NCBI RefSeq assembly: GCF_002688565.1
Contig: NZ_CP024011.1
Coordinates: 2,170,001-2,234,000, forward strand
Length of the DNA stretch: 64,000 nt
Source: Acinetobacter sp. LoGeW2-3
GTDB taxonomy: Bacteria; Pseudomonadota; Gammaproteobacteria; Pseudomonadales; Moraxellaceae
Reading direction: 5' to 3'
The position numbers were made by a program, and so were the translations under genes. This document shows positions 47,884-58,000 of the stretch, piece by piece; the first letter of the stretch is position 1, and the number at the start of each line of letters is the position of its first letter. The notes beneath the pieces are model-generated. The model ran no database searches and was not told the DNA's origin. It saw only the letters and a program-made list of their open reading frames with translations.

Positions 47884-48356
47884 CCAACATATATCAGTTT
47901 GAAGCTGAATTGTTAGATGGAAAAAATAAACAATTTGCAGACTACGAGGGAAAGGTGCTACTGATCGTAAATACTGCGAGTAAGTGCGGTTTTACGCCAC
48001 AGTTTGCCGGCTTGGAAAAGCTCTACGAGAAATATAAAGATCGTGGTCTGGAAGTGTTGGGTTTTCCTTGTAACCAGTTCGGCGGACAGGATCCGGGCAG
48101 TAATGAGCAAATTGGCGAATATTGCCAGAAGAACTATGGGGTAACCTTCCCAATGTTCTCCAAGATTGATGTGAAAGGTCCTGAGGCACATGCTATTTTT
48201 CGTTACTTGACTAATAATTCTAAAGGAATTCTGGGTAATGGTATCAAGTGGAACTTTACCAAGTTCCTGATTGGACGTGATGGCAAGGTGCTGAACCGTT
48301 TTGCCCCGACCACCAAGCCTGAAGACCTGGAAGCTGAGATCGAAAAAGCTCTATAA
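47880..48356 (+). CDS. gpx: Glutathione peroxidase family thiol peroxidase
   Basis: Cysteine-type peroxidase, 158 residues. The catalytic residues are Cys36 in N-T-A-S-K-C-G-F-T, Gln70 in F-G-G-Q, and Trp near 134 in K-W-N-F-T-K-F; Cys82 in Y-C-Q-K-N-Y is the resolving cysteine, so thioredoxin rather than glutathione is the likely reductant. BtuE-like. Translationally coupled to msrB. Confidence 0.92.
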   Translation: MTNIYQFEAELLDGKNKQFADYEGKVLLIVNTASKCGFTPQFAGLEKLYEKYKDRGLEVLGFPCNQFGGQDPGSNEQIGEYCQKNYGVTFPMFSKIDVKGPEAHAIFRYLTNNSKGILGNGIKWNFTKFLIGRDGKVLNRFAPTTKPEDLEAEIEKAL

Positions 48357-48413
48357 TGAGCTTATTCCGGGCGGTCGCTGGCCGCCTGTCACGCTCTCCT
48401 CAAGTACTCCGCC

Positions 48414-48869
48414 ATGCTGCAATCCAGAATCTTCATTCAAAGCCTGCTATTTAGTGCGTGTATAGGGCTGTTTTCATCTTCTGCTTATGCACAGGATGAA
48501 AAGACCCAGCAATTGTTAAAAAGACTGAAGCAGCCTGTTCCAGCTTATCAGCCGCCCACAGTTAAGAATGCTGTTCCGCCTCATCTACTAGCGAAGCATG
48601 GTTTTGAGGTTAGCTGGTTAAAAGCACCCTATCTCAGATTTAACGATGCGGAACTGCAACGTGCCAAGACAGCAAAAGTGAAAATGACCGTCATCGCCCA
48701 TACAGGACAGATTACCGATGTTGAGATCATTCAAAGTTCTGGCGTGAGAGTGGTCGATGCCAAAATTAAAGAAGCAGTACTGGCTGCCAAGCTAGAGCCG
48801 ATCAAAGGGGTAGATCGCAATCTGGTGTATAGCTTGGAGCATGAGATAGAAATAAAAAATCCACTGTAA
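48414..48869 (+). CDS. Periplasmic TonB C-terminal-domain protein
   Basis: 151 residues with a cleavable signal peptide (A-C-I-G-L-F-S-S-S-A-Y-A near 15-26) in place of the TonB membrane anchor, a short Pro-rich linker and a TonB/TolA-like C-terminal domain at about 70-148 (K-V-K-M-T-V-I-A-H-T-G-Q-I-T-D-V-E-I-I-Q-S-S-G). Without an ExbB-contacting helix it cannot transduce energy by itself; it may be a periplasmic partner of transport or a divergent relative. Follows gpx after 57 bases; no RBS is obvious. Confidence 0.75.
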   Translation: MLQSRIFIQSLLFSACIGLFSSSAYAQDEKTQQLLKRLKQPVPAYQPPTVKNAVPPHLLAKHGFEVSWLKAPYLRFNDAELQRAKTAKVKMTVIAHTGQITDVEIIQSSGVRVVDAKIKEAVLAAKLEPIKGVDRNLVYSLEHEIEIKNPL

Positions 48870-48885
48870 ATACAGTGGATTTTTT
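48854..48885. terminator. Bidirectional terminator overlapping a stop codon
   Basis: AAAAAATCCACTGTA-AA-TACAGTGGATTTTTT, 15-base arms, overlapping the TAA of the TonB-domain gene and facing dapC. Confidence 0.85.
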
Positions 48886-48900
48886 ATTGTAAGGATAGAC

Positions 48901-50070
48901 TTAGAGAATGGCTTTTAAGCGCTCAATCACTTGTTCACATTGTGCCAGATCCGCCACCAAAGCTAGACGTACATGGTTTTCACCTGGATTGCCTTGCTCA
49001 GTATCACGAGACAGGTAACGACCAGGAAGTACCTTGATATGTGCCTGTTCCATTAGACGTTTAGCAAATTCTTCATCATTATCAACTTTCAGCCAGTAGT
49101 AGAAACCTGCATCCGGTTTTTTCAGTGGTAGCAGATGCCCCAGTTCTTTTTGGAATAGGTCAAACTTGGCACGGTACTGTACGCGGTTTTCTTCAACATG
49201 CGTTTCATCATCCCAGGCAGCAATTGAAGCCAGTTGATGTTGAACCGGCATTGCCGCGCCGTGATAAGTACGGTATTGCAGATAAGGTTTTAACAGAGCT
49301 GCATCACCCGCAACAAAGCCTGAACGCATCCCTGGCAAGTTAGAACGTTTAGACAGTGAGTGGAACACCACGCAGTTTTTGTAGTCATCACGTCCGATTT
49401 CCGCACAGACTTCTAGTAAACCTACTGGTGCTTCATCAAACCATAATTCTGAGTAGCATTCATCTGAAGCAATCACAAAATTGTATTTATCAGAAAGTGC
49501 AATCAGCTTTTTAAACTGTTCTTTAGACAGCACGGCACCTGTTGGGTTACCCGGTGTGCAGACAAACAGTAATGCAGTTTTTTCCCAGACTTCAGCAGGC
49601 ACTGTATCAAAATCACCCAGGTAATTATTTTCCTCAGTACAGTTGATGAAGTACGGTTTAGCACCTGCAAGCAGCGTTGCACCTTCATAAATCTGATAGA
49701 ACGGGTTTGGCATCACCACATAGGGTGCATCTTCACGATTGATCAGAGCTTGAACAAAAGAGAAGATCGCTTCACGTGTACCTGATACAGGCAAGATATT
49801 GTTGTCTGCGCTGATGCTATTCAGTTTAAAACGGCGAGTGAGCCAGTTAGCGATACTGGTACGCAGTTCAGGCAAACCTTTAGAGTTCGGATAGGTCGAC
49901 AGATGCTGGAAATTATCAATAATCGCCTGTTTCACAAACTCAGGAGCCGGATGCTTTGGTTCACCAATCGATAGGGGGATGAGTGGCATATTCGCAGGCT
50001 TGATATCCGCAAAAAGTTTATTCAACTTTTCAAATGGATAAGGATGCAATAAAGACAAGCTAGAGTTCAT
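48901..50070 (-). CDS. dapC: Succinyldiaminopimelate transaminase
   Basis: PLP class I aminotransferase for the diaminopimelate branch to lysine and peptidoglycan. 389 residues with L-S-I-G-E-P-K-H near 33-40, T-P-G-N-P-T-G, S-D-E-C-Y-S-E and PLP lysine in H-S-L-S-K-R-S-N. The assignment rests on its close position behind glnD (17 bases), an arrangement typical of dapC in this group, and on the wording. Part of purT-glnD-dapC. Confidence 0.9.
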   Translation of the reverse strand: MNSSLSLLHPYPFEKLNKLFADIKPANMPLIPLSIGEPKHPAPEFVKQAIIDNFQHLSTYPNSKGLPELRTSIANWLTRRFKLNSISADNNILPVSGTREAIFSFVQALINREDAPYVVMPNPFYQIYEGATLLAGAKPYFINCTEENNYLGDFDTVPAEVWEKTALLFVCTPGNPTGAVLSKEQFKKLIALSDKYNFVIASDECYSELWFDEAPVGLLEVCAEIGRDDYKNCVVFHSLSKRSNLPGMRSGFVAGDAALLKPYLQYRTYHGAAMPVQHQLASIAAWDDETHVEENRVQYRAKFDLFQKELGHLLPLKKPDAGFYYWLKVDNDEEFAKRLMEQAHIKVLPGRYLSRDTEQGNPGENHVRLALVADLAQCEQVIERLKAIL

Positions 50071-50087
50071 GAAAGAGTTACCGCGTT

Positions 50088-52760
50088 TTAATGTGAGTGT
50101 TGACTGTTGACCTGATGAGAGGCTTCATCCAGCGCTGCTTTTAAGGCAGCGGCAAATTCAGAAGATTCTTCAGGGTCCAACGGCATGCCATCTTTTTTGG
50201 TGACGAAGAAAATGTCTTCGGCACGTTCGCCAAGCGTGGCAATTTTGGCAGAGTGGATATCCAGACCACGCATCATAAATAATCCACCAACTTTAGCAAG
50301 CAGGCCGGGTTGGTCGAGCGTAGCGATTTCCACCATATTCTGGTTCAAAACAGGATTCAGGCTGATATCCACTGTATTTTCAATATCAAAATGACGCAGC
50401 TGGCGTGGAATACGACGCTGCATCAGACCTGGATATTTATCGGAATGGCTTAAGGCATTCTTAAGTGCATCAATGACTTTCAGTTCACGTTCCGGATCAG
50501 TCAACAGAGTGCCGAAACGGTCGAGGACGACATAGGTGTCCAGACTGAATGCTTTGGTCGCTGTAATAATTCGCGCATCCTGTACGTCCAGATCCATACG
50601 GTCCAGAACGGCTACTGTAGTAGCAAACAGGTTTGGCTTATCCTGGGTATAGATAAAGATCTGTACCGCATCTTGCGCATATTTACGATGTGGACGCATC
50701 AGCACCAGTGGTTCAGAGTTATCACCATGCTGCAAAATGGCACGGGTATGCCAGGCGATTTCATCTGGAGATTCTTTCAGGAAGTAGTCATCACCCAGTT
50801 CCTGCCAGATGGTTTCGACATCATACAAAGAGAAGTCCTGTACCAGTAGTTCGCTGGCAGCAAACTTGGTGTCTTCAATCAGCATTTGATAATCCACTGG
50901 ACGACCTAGACCTGAACGGATCACATCACGTGCATGAGTATATAGCTGACGCATCAACGAGGCACGCCAGGTATTCCATAGTTTTGGATTGGTCGCATTG
51001 ATATCAGCAACAGTCAAGGTATACAGATAATCCAGGTGTTCCATGTCACCCATTTGCTCGGCGAATTCTTTGACGACATCTGGATCGGAAATGTCTTTTT
51101 TCTGTGAAGTTACAGACATGATCAGGTGGTTTTGAATCAGCCATGCAACCAGATTGCATTCACGCTCGGTAAAGCCATGCGTGCGGCAGAATTCAATTGC
51201 ATCAGTCGCACCGAGTTCACTATGGTCACCACCACGACCTTTGGCAATATCATGGAACAGGGCAGCCAAATAGACGATGTCCCGGCGAGCCAGACGCTGG
51301 AACACCGAACTCACCACCGGGAACTCTTTGGCGAATTCAGGTTCTTTAAAACGATTTAAGTTACGGAGCAATAATAAGGTGTGCGCATCTACGGTATAGA
51401 TATGGAATAGGTCATATTGCATCAGCCCCATGATCTGACCAAAGGCTGGAATATAGTTTCCGAGCACGCCATAACGTTTCATCGCCACCAAGGTTTCATA
51501 TAAACGATGTGGTGAACGGATAATTGCCATAAACAGCGCTTGATGCACAGGATTATTGCGATAGTCCTGATCAATTCGTTTTGCTGCTAGGGTTAATAGA
51601 CGCAAGGTACGGGCACGGATGCCTTCAATCTCTGGACGATTTGCCAAGAGATAGAAAATTTCCAGAATCGCGCTTGGATTTTCCGAGAAAATTTTATGGT
51701 GTTGTACCGCGAGCTTGCCATCAACCAGTTTAAAGTTCTGGTTAATCTCTTCGATGTTACGTTCATAGTTGGGCAGTCGGGGGGTAATCACCGATTCATT
51801 GAAATAAGCCAATAGCATTTCATTCAGCGTCGATACCTGCTGGGCATTACGATAATAACGCTTCATGAACTGTTCAATCGGATAGTTTTGTGGCTGACCT
51901 TCTTCACGTACATAGCCAAACTTCGCAGCAATATCACGCTGATAGTCGAATAGCAGGCGGTTTTCATCACGTTTGGTAATGCGATGCAGATGATGGCGGA
52001 TTTCCCACAGGAAGCTTTCAGCTTCTTCTAGAACGGCCAGTTCAAATTCAGAAATAAAACCCAGATGCACCAGGTCATAAATGCGGTTCACACGGAAATG
52101 CCGCTTGGCAATCCAGCCGATCTGGTTAATATCGCGAATACCCCCCGGCGCATTTTTAATATCCGGTTCGAGATTACTTTCAGTATTGTTATGTTGAGCA
52201 TAGCGTTTTTGCTGCTCTTCCATTTTGGCATCAAAAAAGGTCTTATCGGTCCAGGACTGGGACACAATACGACGTGGCCATTTTGCCAGATTTTCATTAC
52301 CAGTAATCAGGCGGGCTTCGATCAGGGTAGTTGCTACAGTCAGGTCACTGCTGGCCTGATTGACACATTCACTGATGGTACGGACGCTGATGCCCGGCTT
52401 GAAATTACCGACATCCCACAAGGATGAAATAAAGGTGGAAATCAGTTGTTCCTGTTCAGAAGTAATTTCATCTTCTGACAGAATCATGATATCGACATCA
52501 GAATAAGGCAGCATTTCGCGGCGGCCGTAGCCACCGACAGCAAATAGCCCCAGATCAGTCTGATCAAGTTCTGCATGCTTCCACAGGAATTGTAGTGCTT
52601 CATCGATCAGATTAGATCGGGTCAGGATAATGTCACGGATCGGTTCGCCATTTTCAAAACTTTCCTGCAACTGATGCTCAACATCACTTCGCCATTCATT
52701 AATGGCTTTAATGTCATGGTTACTTTTAGTGTAATTCAGCAATGGCAGGGTATTGATCAT
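50088..52760 (-). CDS. glnD: [PII] uridylyltransferase/uridylyl-removing enzyme
   Basis: Nitrogen sensor that uridylylates PII at low glutamine and removes UMP at high glutamine. 890 residues: nucleotidyltransferase with [15 protein letters not shown] near 76-90, a middle helical part, an HD domain with H-D-I-A-K-G near 510, and two ACT domains (about 705-790 and 810-885) that sense glutamine. All parts are present. Confidence 0.95.
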   Translation of the reverse strand: MINTLPLLNYTKSNHDIKAINEWRSDVEHQLQESFENGEPIRDIILTRSNLIDEALQFLWKHAELDQTDLGLFAVGGYGRREMLPYSDVDIMILSEDEITSEQEQLISTFISSLWDVGNFKPGISVRTISECVNQASSDLTVATTLIEARLITGNENLAKWPRRIVSQSWTDKTFFDAKMEEQQKRYAQHNNTESNLEPDIKNAPGGIRDINQIGWIAKRHFRVNRIYDLVHLGFISEFELAVLEEAESFLWEIRHHLHRITKRDENRLLFDYQRDIAAKFGYVREEGQPQNYPIEQFMKRYYRNAQQVSTLNEMLLAYFNESVITPRLPNYERNIEEINQNFKLVDGKLAVQHHKIFSENPSAILEIFYLLANRPEIEGIRARTLRLLTLAAKRIDQDYRNNPVHQALFMAIIRSPHRLYETLVAMKRYGVLGNYIPAFGQIMGLMQYDLFHIYTVDAHTLLLLRNLNRFKEPEFAKEFPVVSSVFQRLARRDIVYLAALFHDIAKGRGGDHSELGATDAIEFCRTHGFTERECNLVAWLIQNHLIMSVTSQKKDISDPDVVKEFAEQMGDMEHLDYLYTLTVADINATNPKLWNTWRASLMRQLYTHARDVIRSGLGRPVDYQMLIEDTKFAASELLVQDFSLYDVETIWQELGDDYFLKESPDEIAWHTRAILQHGDNSEPLVLMRPHRKYAQDAVQIFIYTQDKPNLFATTVAVLDRMDLDVQDARIITATKAFSLDTYVVLDRFGTLLTDPERELKVIDALKNALSHSDKYPGLMQRRIPRQLRHFDIENTVDISLNPVLNQNMVEIATLDQPGLLAKVGGLFMMRGLDIHSAKIATLGERAEDIFFVTKKDGMPLDPEESSEFAAALKAALDEASHQVNSQHSH

Positions 52761-52787
52761 GAACAGTCGTCCGTTTGGTATTTCAGC

Positions 52788-53993
52788 TTAGTTTTGGTTG
52801 ACACTGACTTGTTGAGCCACCTGTTGTGCAAGTTCACGTGCCTGATCTGTTGTTTCAGCACGTGCAGTTGCCACACCCATACGACGTCGTTTGAAGCCTT
52901 CAGGCTTGCCAAACAGGCGCAAGTCTGTGTTGCCGTCTGCTAAAGCAAGATCCAGGCCAGAATAAGAAAGATTCTGATCATCTACACCCGCATAAATCAC
53001 AGCACTGGCTGCAACGCTATGACGAGTGGTATTCACCGGAAGACCCAGAATTGCACGTGCATGCAACTCAAATTCACTTTGGAACTGAGAAGCCAAAGTG
53101 ACTAAACCAGTGTCGTGTGGACGAGGTGATACTTCACTAAACCATACTTTGTCGCCTTTGACAAAGAGTTCTACCCCAAAAATACCGCAACCACCGAGTG
53201 CAACGGTTACTTTATTGGCAATTCGCTTGGCTTCTTCCAATGCAACAGGTGTCATTGGTTGTGGCTGCCAGCTTTCTACATAGTCACCTGAGTCCTGACG
53301 ATGTCCGATAGGATCACAGTAAGAGGTTTCGATTTCACCTGTTTTTGGGTTTTTGGCACGAACCGTGAGCAGGGTGATTTCAAAATCAAAATCAATCTGT
53401 GATTCAACAATGACTGTGCCTTGATTTACACGACCGCCAGTTTGGGCATATTCCCAAGCAGCATCAACTTCATCAAAGCTTTTGACACGGGATTGACCTT
53501 TACCTGAAGATGACATCACTGGCTTCACAAAGTTTGGATAACCAATATCATCACAAGCGGCACGGAAAGACTCTAAAGTATCGGCAAAGCGATAAGCAGA
53601 CGTTGGCAGACCTAGTTCTTCAGCCGCTAAGCGACGGATGCCTTCACGGTTCATAGTCAGATTGACTGCTTTAGCCGAAGGAATCACAGTCGCAATATTC
53701 TGTTCCTCAATCTCAACCAGCACCTGGGTGGCAATTGCTTCGATTTCCGGAACAATCAGGTTTGGTTTCACCTGATCAATCAGTTTACGTAGTTCTTCAG
53801 GATCCGCCATATTCAGGGTGTGTGATTGATGGGCAACTTGCATTGCTGGTGCATGGTCATAACGGTCAGCAGCGTGAACCTCAACACCCAACCGTTGCAG
53901 GGAAATTACCACTTCCTTACCCAGTTCACCTGAACCCAGTAATAAGACTTTGAAGGCAGAAGCCTGTAGTGGGGTACCAATCGTCACGCTCAT
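52788..53993 (-). CDS. purT: Formate-dependent GAR transformylase
   Basis: ATP-grasp enzyme that uses formate and ATP to formylate glycinamide ribonucleotide in purine synthesis. From ATG 53993 it is 401 residues: dinucleotide-like [11 protein letters not shown] near 16-26, [26 protein letters not shown] near 152-163 and S-P-R-P-H-D-T-G near 285-292. First gene of purT-glnD-dapC. Confidence 0.95.
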   Translation of the reverse strand: MSVTIGTPLQASAFKVLLLGSGELGKEVVISLQRLGVEVHAADRYDHAPAMQVAHQSHTLNMADPEELRKLIDQVKPNLIVPEIEAIATQVLVEIEEQNIATVIPSAKAVNLTMNREGIRRLAAEELGLPTSAYRFADTLESFRAACDDIGYPNFVKPVMSSSGKGQSRVKSFDEVDAAWEYAQTGGRVNQGTVIVESQIDFDFEITLLTVRAKNPKTGEIETSYCDPIGHRQDSGDYVESWQPQPMTPVALEEAKRIANKVTVALGGCGIFGVELFVKGDKVWFSEVSPRPHDTGLVTLASQFQSEFELHARAILGLPVNTTRHSVAASAVIYAGVDDQNLSYSGLDLALADGNTDLRLFGKPEGFKRRRMGVATARAETTDQARELAQQVAQQVSVNQN

Positions 53994-54128
53994 GTAAATC
54001 ATCCATGCTTGATTTTATGGGCTTTTAGCATAGCAGAACTCTTTGCAGAGATAAGCCAAGTTTCATACAAAATTGTGATATTGACCAACAGTTTTATTTA
54101 TAAAGTTCGTGAAATTTATATTAAGAAA

Positions 54129-54764
54129 TCAGGCTGATATTTTCACTGGATGAGTTTGAGGATTTAAATGATAAATACGGCTTTGCGGATTCAATTTTTC
54201 CATTTTCAGAATCTGCTCCGGACTTAGATCCAGCAAGCGCAGAAGTTTCATGGTGTGATAGCGTTGCCAGTAAAGATATGGAGCGACAAAAGGGATGATG
54301 AAACCAACAGTAAATAATCCGAGTCCCATTAGACAGAGCATTAAAGCATCCAGCATTACTTTACCCAACTGAAAATGGCCGACAGAAAATGCTGCAAGGG
54401 AAAAGAAGAACGTTAGTAGGGCAAATACAAAGCCAAATAGTTGTAGTGCATTCGGTAATACTCGGTGTTTTAAACTCCAGAAACCAAAGATTAAATTCTG
54501 TGGATGCAGATGCACAATGTTTTGGGTTTGATTGAACATCGCAATTATTTTATTTTGGCCATTTTTCTGGATGTAGATAATGCGAACCTGATCTGCTGGT
54601 TCAGCATGTACTTCAATAAAATGACCGCTAAAATTCTGAGCATGAATAAAACATTCAAAATAACAGGCAGGAAAGCTGAATCGGGAATATAGCAATGGTT
54701 CATTCTGTCGCTGATGAATAAAGATTTTTCCTTCAATAAGCTGCTTTGGCTCAAACATGCCCAT
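54129..54764 (-). CDS. Uncharacterised two-segment membrane protein
   Basis: 211 residues, no family that I recognise. Residues 1-100 form a soluble, mainly beta domain with several His and Phe (F-S-F-P-A-C-Y-F-E-C-F-I-H near 29-41). Then two membrane segments at about 104-127 and 137-163, and a cytoplasmic or periplasmic tail of 45 residues with W-Q-R-Y-H. Perhaps the first part is a sensor or binding domain. Single gene, behind azlD pair 2 with a terminator between. Confidence 0.65.
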   Translation of the reverse strand: MGMFEPKQLIEGKIFIHQRQNEPLLYSRFSFPACYFECFIHAQNFSGHFIEVHAEPADQVRIIYIQKNGQNKIIAMFNQTQNIVHLHPQNLIFGFWSLKHRVLPNALQLFGFVFALLTFFFSLAAFSVGHFQLGKVMLDALMLCLMGLGLFTVGFIIPFVAPYLYWQRYHTMKLLRLLDLSPEQILKMEKLNPQSRIYHLNPQTHPVKISA

Positions 54765-54786
54765 TTCCTTATTTTCTTATTGTCAT

Positions 54787-54824
54787 TAAAAAAGGCTTAT
54801 ACCTGAATGTAGCATAAGCCTTTA
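54787..54824 (-). terminator. azlD pair 2 terminator
   Basis: AAAGGCTTAT, 13-base loop, ATAAGCCTTT; six T follow on the minus strand. Confidence 0.75.
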
Positions 54825-54842
54825 TTTATTTTAATTTAAGTT

Positions 54843-55190
54843 TTAGAAATGAATCGGCAGATAGGTATAGATCAAGCCATAGGTTAGGGCAGCTGTTAAA
54901 GTTGCCATCACAATGCGCTTAAACTTGAAATAAAGTACTGTGAGTACAATAAAACCAACCAGCATCGCTACACTTTTATCTGGCGTTTCTAGCAAAGGCG
55001 GCAGTGTCGCCACCACCAGCATTGAACTGATCGCTGCAATGCCAATTGCACCTAAGGCAATTTTCAGCCACAACGCACCACGTTTTTGTGAACCTTGCTG
55101 CAACTTCTGGATCACAAAGAAAGGACCAAAGCGGGAAGCAAAATTGGCAATCCCGACAATAATACCGACCAGAATAATCTCTAAATTCAT
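54843..55190 (-). CDS. AzlD-family subunit, pair 2
   Basis: 115-residue small membrane subunit (about four segments) with F-A-S-R-F-G-P-F-F near 18-26 and a G-A-I-G-I-A-A-I-S-S-M segment. It overlaps azlC by four bases. Diverges clearly from pair 1 (99 residues), so the two pairs probably export different amino acids or are controlled differently. Confidence 0.8.
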   Translation of the reverse strand: MNLEIILVGIIVGIANFASRFGPFFVIQKLQQGSQKRGALWLKIALGAIGIAAISSMLVVATLPPLLETPDKSVAMLVGFIVLTVLYFKFKRIVMATLTAALTYGLIYTYLPIHF

Positions 55191-55939
55191 AGTTCTTCTC
55201 CGATATGCTCAGGATCGGGACGTTTCAGTACATAGTGCTTGAACAGGCCTGCCAAAATACCGGAACTGATGCCGATAAAGATTGCAGCAGACAGATCAAT
55301 CATGTAACAGGCAATCACTGAAACCACAATCGTTACAGCAACCACAAAAGTATGTTTCTTCTCAAACGCTGCCAGCAGAAAACTTAGGAACAGGGCCGGT
55401 AACAGGAAGTCCAGAGCTGCCTGTAGAAATTGCGGTAAGTTGCTGACCTGATCTGCGAATAATCCACCTAAGAATGACCCTGTTGCCCAAGACAGCCAGC
55501 TAAAAAAACTCAGCCCCAACATCCAGGATTCAGACCATTCCTGACGACGCTGGGACAGTTTGATCATGCCTGAGGCAAACACTTCATCGGTCAGGCCCCA
55601 AGCCCAGACGGCAGTTTTCTTCAGATTGAGCCGGTCTTGAATTAAATTCTGTAGGGCAGGACCATAAAGCAGATGTCGGATATCTAGCGCAATAACGGTT
55701 AAGGCGGTCATCCAGATGGAAGTGCCACTACCTAAGAGTGCAACAACTAGAAATTGACTGGCACCAGCATACATGGAGCAGGACAGGAACAGGGCTTCCC
55801 AGGCAGTAAAGCCAAACTGGGTCGCAGAAACCCCAAAGGCAAAAGAAACGGGCAAATAGGTAAAAATAATCGCCTGGCTGTCTTTGGCACCTTGCCAAAA
55901 ACTGGCAGGTTTTACAGCGTGTTGATTCAGTTCGGACAC
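55187..55939 (-). CDS. AzlC-family subunit, pair 2
   Basis: About 250 residues when started at GTG 55939 (AAGGTG upstream); the frame extends to 56011 but that N terminus lacks family wording. About seven membrane segments with F-W-Q-G-A-K-D, G-A-S-Q-F near 58-62, D-I-R-H-L-L-Y-G-P near 83-91 and L-T-D-E-V-F-A near 117-123. Paired with azlD through ATGA overlap. Confidence 0.8.
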   Translation of the reverse strand: MSELNQHAVKPASFWQGAKDSQAIIFTYLPVSFAFGVSATQFGFTAWEALFLSCSMYAGASQFLVVALLGSGTSIWMTALTVIALDIRHLLYGPALQNLIQDRLNLKKTAVWAWGLTDEVFASGMIKLSQRRQEWSESWMLGLSFFSWLSWATGSFLGGLFADQVSNLPQFLQAALDFLLPALFLSFLLAAFEKKHTFVVAVTIVVSVIACYMIDLSAAIFIGISSGILAGLFKHYVLKRPDPEHIGEEL

Positions 55940-56050
55940 AGCACACCTTGGAGGGAGAGTTGAACAAGGGGTCAAATGGTAATTGAGTATTGTACGTGAA
56001 TTTAATAGCATAGTGCCGAATTGTTTAAGATGGCGAGCCTGATAATGTTA

Positions 56051-56530
56051 ATGTTCAAGACACGTTACATACTGAGTGTTGCTTTAGTTAGCACAGCATT
56101 GTTGTTACAGGCATGTGGAAATGAAGGTGCGGGGAATCCAGCACCGGAAATTAAACCGGCTCCGAAACTGAGCAATGATGCGACTACTTATGCCCATGAA
56201 GCTTGGACATTTATGAATGAAGTAGATCCACTAGTCTACAATAAACAACTTGATCAGATTGAAAAACGCGTCCGTCAGCCTGCGCGTAAGTTGAGTACGG
56301 ATTGGCGCATTAATGTGAAAATGACGGATTCCGTGACTGAAGGTAAATATGCATTATGCCGTAAAGCATTGACCAGTCTAGAAATCTGGGCACGTACCAC
56401 GCTTGAAGATGGCAATGGTCTGGCACAAAAGCAGGCCGACTACGAGCGTGACAAAAAGCAGTGTGAAGGCGCCATTGCCCATCCACAACTGGGTAATACT
56501 GACCCGAAACAGGTGGGTGTGGCAAGCTAG
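56051..56530 (+). CDS. Lipoprotein of unknown function
   Basis: Chosen start ATG 56051 gives 159 residues beginning M-F-K-T-R-Y-I-L-S-V with lipobox L-Q-A-C (Cys22); ATG 56045 and 56021 are alternatives. A Pro/Ala/Gly linker (23-37) precedes a helical domain with a pair of cysteines (Y-A-L-C-R-K and K-K-Q-C-E) that might be linked. No family that I recognise. Its start faces azlC pair 2. Terminator at 56554. Confidence 0.7.
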   Translation: MFKTRYILSVALVSTALLLQACGNEGAGNPAPEIKPAPKLSNDATTYAHEAWTFMNEVDPLVYNKQLDQIEKRVRQPARKLSTDWRINVKMTDSVTEGKYALCRKALTSLEIWARTTLEDGNGLAQKQADYERDKKQCEGAIAHPQLGNTDPKQVGVAS

Positions 56531-56553
56531 CCCATATTTTGAAAGTATCAACT

Positions 56554-56587
56554 TAAGGCTGGGTCATGTACTCAGCCTTATTTATTT
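56554..56587 (+). terminator. Lipoprotein gene terminator
   Basis: TAAGGCTG, 11-base loop, CAGCCTTA, then TTTATTT. Confidence 0.65.
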
Positions 56588-56599
56588 CTACGCCTAAAA

Positions 56600-57370
56600 T
56601 TAATGCAATGGAACACCAGTTAATTGATGCAATCGTTGTACATCCAGAATTTCAATTTGCTTAAAAGCCGTTTTCAGGATATTCATTTTTTCCAGTTGTT
56701 GCAGTTCCTGATTGATGGTCTGGCGAGAACACATCAGCATTTGTGACAACTGTTCCTGAGAGAGCTGAATGGTACGGTTTTCGATAACCAGATGATTGCC
56801 ATAACCCTGCAAGATAAACAGTAAACGTTGGGCTAGTCGTTGCTGCAAGGTCTGGGTTTGAATGGAAAATAATTCCAGAAAAACATAACGTAATTTCTGA
56901 CTCATCAGTTGAGAGATGTGAAACCAGAATGTAGGGTGTTCAGTGACTAGTTTATAAATAAATTGCGCGGGGATATGTAAGAGTAGGGATCTCTTGCACG
57001 CAATAGCATGATGGGAACGCGGCTGCTCATCGACCAGTGAAATTTCACCGAACCAGACAATAGGTTCCACAATTGCTGAAACTGCTTCCTTGCCCTCAAT
57101 ATTGGTAGAACCTAGACCAATTGCCCCTTCTAATACAGCATAAATCCCATCAAACAAATCACCTGAATAGAACACGGCTTGGTCTTTATCGACGGAGAAG
57201 ATAACGGCATGTTCCAGCAGGACGTTCTGGAAATGAGAAGGTAATTTTGAGAACCAGACATTCTTTTCTAATTCAACAAGATATTTTTCTTCCACTGGTT
57301 TTATTGCTCCATGCTTTATCAGTTGTCGTCCAGCTGACAACTTATCTTTTATTGTTGCGCTATAGTCCAA
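56600..57370 (-). CDS. Crp/Fnr-family transcriptional regulator
   Basis: 256 residues. Cyclic-nucleotide-binding-like beta barrel at about 45-150 (G-D-L-F-D-G-I-Y-A-V-L-E-G, F-G-E-I-S-L-V-D-E-Q-P-R-S), a long dimer helix and a winged helix with L-S-Q-E-Q-L-S-Q-M and S-R-Q-T-I-N-Q-E-L. The P-R-S near the phosphate cassette is similar to CRP's R-S; no Fnr cysteines are present. Ligand unknown. Transcribed divergently from the Mpo1-like gene, 27 bases apart, so it may control it. Confidence 0.85.
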   Translation of the reverse strand: MDYSATIKDKLSAGRQLIKHGAIKPVEEKYLVELEKNVWFSKLPSHFQNVLLEHAVIFSVDKDQAVFYSGDLFDGIYAVLEGAIGLGSTNIEGKEAVSAIVEPIVWFGEISLVDEQPRSHHAIACKRSLLLHIPAQFIYKLVTEHPTFWFHISQLMSQKLRYVFLELFSIQTQTLQQRLAQRLLFILQGYGNHLVIENRTIQLSQEQLSQMLMCSRQTINQELQQLEKMNILKTAFKQIEILDVQRLHQLTGVPLH

Positions 57371-57397
57371 TTCTATGGCCAGTCAAGGAAGAATAAT

Positions 57398-57943
57398 ATG
57401 ACCAGAGTAGAACGACTATTAAGCCAATATGCAGCTTATCATTTAGACCGTAAGAATGTCATGACACATTTTATTGGGGTCCCACTCATTGTCTTTTCCA
57501 TTATCTGTTTGACTGCGCGTGTATCCCTGATGATGTCTGGCTTTGAGGTGACTTTAGCCTTAGGACTTCTAATTGTTTCAATTCTTTATTATTTAAGTAT
57601 TGACGTATTTTTTGCATTGATCATGGCTTTTATTTTTATGTTTGCCTACCCATATGCCTATAACGTGGCACAGTGGGATACTGGAACCTGGCTAAGTACC
57701 AGCGTTGGAATCTTTGTCATAGGGTGGGGTTTCCAGTTTGTGGGACATTTCTATGAAAAGAAAAAACCAGCATTTATGGATGATCTAATTGGGCTGGCAA
57801 TTGGACCTTTATTTGTCCTGGCAGAACTAATTTTCCTGTTGGGCTTTCGCAAAGAACTAGAAGCGAAGATGTTACTCGAAGCACGTAAACAACGCTTGCT
57901 AATGGAACAGAATACACAATATGCGGAAGTTACAGCAGATTAA
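57398..57943 (+). CDS. DUF962/Mpo1-like membrane protein
   Basis: 181 residues of the family that includes yeast Mpo1 (YGL010w), an iron-dependent dioxygenase which shortens 2-hydroxy fatty acids. Family elements are Y-H-L-D-R-K-N-V-M-T-H-F-I-G-V-P near 15-30 with two histidines, and G-W-G-F-Q-F-V-G-H-F-Y-E-K-K-K-P-A near 111-127 with another. About five membrane segments. A bacterial role in fatty-acid handling is inference. Divergent from the Crp-family regulator. Confidence 0.85.
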   Translation: MTRVERLLSQYAAYHLDRKNVMTHFIGVPLIVFSIICLTARVSLMMSGFEVTLALGLLIVSILYYLSIDVFFALIMAFIFMFAYPYAYNVAQWDTGTWLSTSVGIFVIGWGFQFVGHFYEKKKPAFMDDLIGLAIGPLFVLAELIFLLGFRKELEAKMLLEARKQRLLMEQNTQYAEVTAD

Positions 57944-57962
57944 TCTTTTTTAAAATATATAG

Positions 57963-57991
57963 AAAAGCCCCGATTATTCGGAGCTTTTTTT
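57963..57991. terminator. Bidirectional terminator
   Basis: AAAAGCCCCGA-TTA-TTCGGAGCTTTTTTT with small imperfections, between convergent genes. Confidence 0.7.
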
Positions 57992-58000
57992 GATTTCAAC

